DNA of 64,000 nt from Peribacillus cavernae (GTDB lineage: Bacteria > Bacillota > Bacilli > Bacillales > DSM-1321), in assembly GCF_003989135.1 (NCBI RefSeq), contig NZ_RYZZ01000007.1, forward strand, positions 248,001-312,000, given 5' to 3'. The translations under genes were made by a program, and so were the position numbers. Shown in pieces: positions 61,615 to 64,000 of this stretch; within the stretch, counting starts at the first letter, position 1; the number at the start of each line of letters is the position of its first letter. A model generated the notes under the pieces. That model did not search any database. It worked only from the letters and a program-made list of their open reading frames with translations, and was not told where the DNA came from.

Positions 61615-63396
61615 ATGCGGTTAAAAAGGTACAGTAAAGTGTGGAGCGCACTGGCTATTTCAGCCATTCTGCTTTCAGCTTGTTCTAATGATGCCAGTTC
61701 AACCAAAAAGCCACACACAACAAGAAAGATGGCAGAACAGATGGATACGAAAGAGTTCAGCCACAAAACCAATAATGATCAGCCAGATGTAGCGGATGGA
61801 TCCCTGACTTACGGTCTTGTATCCAATACCCCATTTGAAGGAATTTTAAATAAAGCTTTTTATGAAGGTGAACCAGACAATAAGGTCATTAGCATTTTTG
61901 ATGAAGGCCTTTTAGGTACGGATGAAAATTTTATCTACGACCAATCGGGAGCGGCCACATATGGGATGTCTGAGGATAAGAAAACGATTACGATAAAAAT
62001 TAAAGAAAACGTGAATTGGCATAATGGAGACCCGGTAACAGCAACCGACCTTTTATATGCATATGAAGTAATTGGATCTCCTCAATATAAAGGGGCCCGT
62101 TATTATACCCCAATGGATACGGTAGTTGGCATGGATAAATACCATGCAGGAAAGGCCAAAAAAATCTCAGGTATTAAAGTGGTCGATGACAAAACCATTT
62201 CCATTTCATTCAAGGAAGCCAACCCATCCTTGTTAACTGGTTTGTGGACAGCTCCGTTGCCAAAGAAATATTTAGCCGGTGTTCCGATTGGAAAGATGGA
62301 TGCAGCGTATCAAATCCGAAAGAAGCCAATCGGTTTTGGCCCATATAAAGTTAAAAAGATTGTTCAGGGTGAATCTGTTGAATATGAAAGAAACAATGAC
62401 TATTGGAAGGGCAGGCCAAAGTTAAAGAGTATTATACTTAAGGTTATAAATCCGCAAATTGCCACTGCTTCCCTGAAAAAAGGAGATATTGATTTTGCCG
62501 ATATTACAGCTGATCAATACGAACAGGCAGTATCATTGACCAACATTGAGGTACTCGGTGGCATTGACTTAGCTTATGATTATATCGGTTTTAAATTAGG
62601 CCATTGGGATGCGAAAAAAGGCGAAAATGTAATGGATAACCCAAAGTTCCGGGATAAACGGCTTCGCCAGGCAATGGCTTATGCGATAGACACGAAATTA
62701 GTAGGAGAAAAATTATATAAAGGTCTTCGCTTCCCAGCGAATACTGTCTTACCGCCATCCTTTCCTAAATATTATGCAGGTGATGTAAAAGGGTACAGCA
62801 TGGATCAGAATAAGGCGGAGAGATTACTTGATGAAGCAGGATACATTGATACCGACAATGATGGCCTGCGTGAAGATCTTAACGGGAAACAATTCACAAT
62901 CCATTTTGCCGCCATGAGCGGAAGCGACACCCTTGAACCGCTGATCCAATATTATATTCAACAATGGAGAGAAGTTGGATTGGATGTCCAGATGTTGGAG
63001 GGACGCCTGCATGAGTTCAACTCCTTCTATAACAGAATTGAAAAAGATGACAAGCAAATCGATATGTACGCTGCAGCATGGGGAACCGGTTCCGATCCGG
63101 ATCAATCAGGCCTCTGGGTAAAAAAAGCGATGTTTAACTACACTCGCTGGGTTAATGAAAAAAGCGATCGACTGTTGAAGGCAGGCATATCCCTTGAAGC
63201 ATTCGATGAAACCTACCGTAAAGAGATATATAAACTATGGCAAGCCCATATCAGTGAAGAAGTTCCATTAATCCCTACCTTTTTCCGCTATCATTTACTA
63301 GGAGTGAATGGTCGTGTCAAAGGTGTGACCCTATACGGCGGAGAAGTTGCTGATTGGTACCATGTATCTGTAACAGAAGAACAACCGGTAAAATAG
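61615..63396 (+). CDS. Oligopeptide-binding lipoprotein OppA-like
   Basis: 593-residue family 5 solute-binding protein. Lipobox in ILLSACSN (Cys at about residue 22). The body has ITIKIKENVNWHNGDPVTATDLLYAYEVI-type blocks (split here as NWHNGDPVTATDL), FGPYKVKKIVQGESVEYERN and RQAMAYAIDTKLV. ATG start at 61615 after AAAGGGAG; a TTG three bases upstream is possible. Last gene of the D-F-B-C-A operon; specificity unknown. Confidence 0.92.
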   Translation: MRLKRYSKVWSALAISAILLSACSNDASSTKKPHTTRKMAEQMDTKEFSHKTNNDQPDVADGSLTYGLVSNTPFEGILNKAFYEGEPDNKVISIFDEGLLGTDENFIYDQSGAATYGMSEDKKTITIKIKENVNWHNGDPVTATDLLYAYEVIGSPQYKGARYYTPMDTVVGMDKYHAGKAKKISGIKVVDDKTISISFKEANPSLLTGLWTAPLPKKYLAGVPIGKMDAAYQIRKKPIGFGPYKVKKIVQGESVEYERNNDYWKGRPKLKSIILKVINPQIATASLKKGDIDFADITADQYEQAVSLTNIEVLGGIDLAYDYIGFKLGHWDAKKGENVMDNPKFRDKRLRQAMAYAIDTKLVGEKLYKGLRFPANTVLPPSFPKYYAGDVKGYSMDQNKAERLLDEAGYIDTDNDGLREDLNGKQFTIHFAAMSGSDTLEPLIQYYIQQWREVGLDVQMLEGRLHEFNSFYNRIEKDDKQIDMYAAAWGTGSDPDQSGLWVKKAMFNYTRWVNEKSDRLLKAGISLEAFDETYRKEIYKLWQAHISEEVPLIPTFFRYHLLGVNGRVKGVTLYGGEVADWYHVSVTEEQPVK

Positions 63397-63458
63397 TGTC
63401 AGCTGTCCTAGTTGCTTTCTTCACTGATGTGAAAATGGAAAATAACCCTCGAAATGAC

Positions 63459-63485
63459 AAGCCGCTTTTGTTGAAGCGGCTTTTC
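63459..63485 (+). terminator. Intrinsic terminator of the opp operon
   Basis: AAGCCGCTT pairs with AAGCGGCTT across a short loop, followed by TT and CG. Confidence 0.8.
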
Positions 63486-63547
63486 GCATGTTATCATGGA
63501 AGCAAGCATGGAAAAAATTTCTGTTATTAAAAAAGGGGATGGCTGAA

Positions 63548-64000
63548 TTGTCAATCATTAATGAAAAAGAAATCGTTTCATACATAAAAGAATTAGTGTC
63601 CATTCCAAGTCCATCCGGATATACAGAGACAGCGATTTCATATGTTGCTTCTTTCATGGAAAAGAAGGGGGTTTCTTATCAGATCACTAACAAGGGTGCG
63701 CTGCTTGTGTCCATAAAAGGAAATGATGACAGCAAGCACCGATTGCTTACGGCACATGTTGATACCCTTGGATCAATGGTAAAAGAAATCAAAAGCAATG
63801 GCCGTTTACGTTTGACAATGATTGGCGGCTTTCGCTGGAATTCGGTTGAAGGTGAATACTGTAAGATCCATACAGCAAGCGGCAAAGTATACACTGGTAC
63901 CATCTTGATTAATCAGACGTCCGTACACGTATATAAAAATGCAGGAGATGCTAAACGGGATGAGACTACCATTGAGGTGAGGGTAGATGAGTCCGTCAAA
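63548..64000 (+). CDS. M42-family metallo-aminopeptidase (3' partial)
   Basis: The window ends inside this gene. The visible 151 residues match the M42 (glutamyl aminopeptidase/YhfE-YsdC-like) family: VSYIKELVSIPSPSGYTETA, the first metal ligand in LLTAHVDTLGSMV, and the inserted PDZ-like domain (IGGFRWNSVEGEYCKIHTAS). The start is uncertain: TTG 63548 lies well spaced after AAGGGG, whereas the in-frame ATG 63539 overlaps that site. Probably degrades peptides brought in by the upstream transporter. Confidence 0.85.
   Translation, partial: MSIINEKEIVSYIKELVSIPSPSGYTETAISYVASFMEKKGVSYQITNKGALLVSIKGNDDSKHRLLTAHVDTLGSMVKEIKSNGRLRLTMIGGFRWNSVEGEYCKIHTASGKVYTGTILINQTSVHVYKNAGDAKRDETTIEVRVDESVK

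Overview
This window is chromosomal DNA of a low-GC, spore-forming Bacillaceae bacterium. Evidence is the Bacillus-type gene set (dpp-ykf murein peptide operon, CwlO-like endopeptidase, YwqH/YwqI/LXG toxin module, HelD, NiaP, tandem TPP riboswitches, a Spo0E-like phosphatase), strong AGGAGG ribosome binding sites and frequent TTG/GTG starts. No rRNA, tRNA, CRISPR array or phage was seen.

Region 1 (1-20.4 kb) is the most unusual part. It holds three tandem copies of one catabolic cluster. Copy A is cut by the left window edge and is degraded: an HpaB-type flavin monooxygenase, a dead RibF-like gene carrying an IS110-family fragment, and an intact M20 amidohydrolase. Copies B (6.6-11.9 kb) and C (12.4-19.8 kb) share the order NCS1 permease, RidA-family protein, NodB/PuuE-type deacetylase, HpaB-type monooxygenase, flavin reductase. 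B ends with a 4-oxalocrotonate-tautomerase-like gene; C ends with a RibF-like FAD synthetase and an M20 amidohydrolase. A TetR-type regulator follows. Four 16-bp near-palindromes (TACNGTCCNGACGGTA) lie in pairs upstream of both permeases and are the likely TetR operators. Cre-like sites lie between permease and RidA gene in both copies. The gene set suggests import and oxidative ring opening of a nitrogen heterocycle, analogous in logic to the Rut pyrimidine pathway but built from other families. The substrate is not known.

Region 2 (19.8-31.4 kb) carries bioY-bioB with a BirA-type operator; a three-gene LXG polymorphic toxin module plus putative immunity gene; remnants of a PRD regulator and an IS1595-family element; a CwlO-like NlpC/P60 endopeptidase; a small membrane protein and YxcD-like gene behind an ECF-sigma-like promoter; and a luciferase-like oxidoreductase.

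Region 3 (31.4-40.9 kb) is a dppA'BCDE-ykfBCD operon for uptake and processing of murein peptides. dppA has lost its centre by an in-frame deletion, ykfA is absent, and a beta-lactamase-like serine hydrolase lies at the end. A consensus promoter overlapped by a CodY box precedes it.

Region 4 (40.9-57.8 kb) is mixed housekeeping: AmpS, a single-domain FAD oxidoreductase, a PadR/HAAS pair between inverted repeats, DhaS aldehyde dehydrogenase, HelD, NiaP, tenA-thiW under tandem TPP riboswitches, a Spo0E-like ORF, YwnH, SGNH hydrolase, DinB, M15 peptidase and YkhA thioesterase, with several gene remnants.

Region 5 (57.8-64 kb) is a second oligopeptide ABC transporter operon (D-F-B-C-A), whose first gene appears to have lost its ATG start, followed by the beginning of an M42 aminopeptidase gene cut by the right edge.
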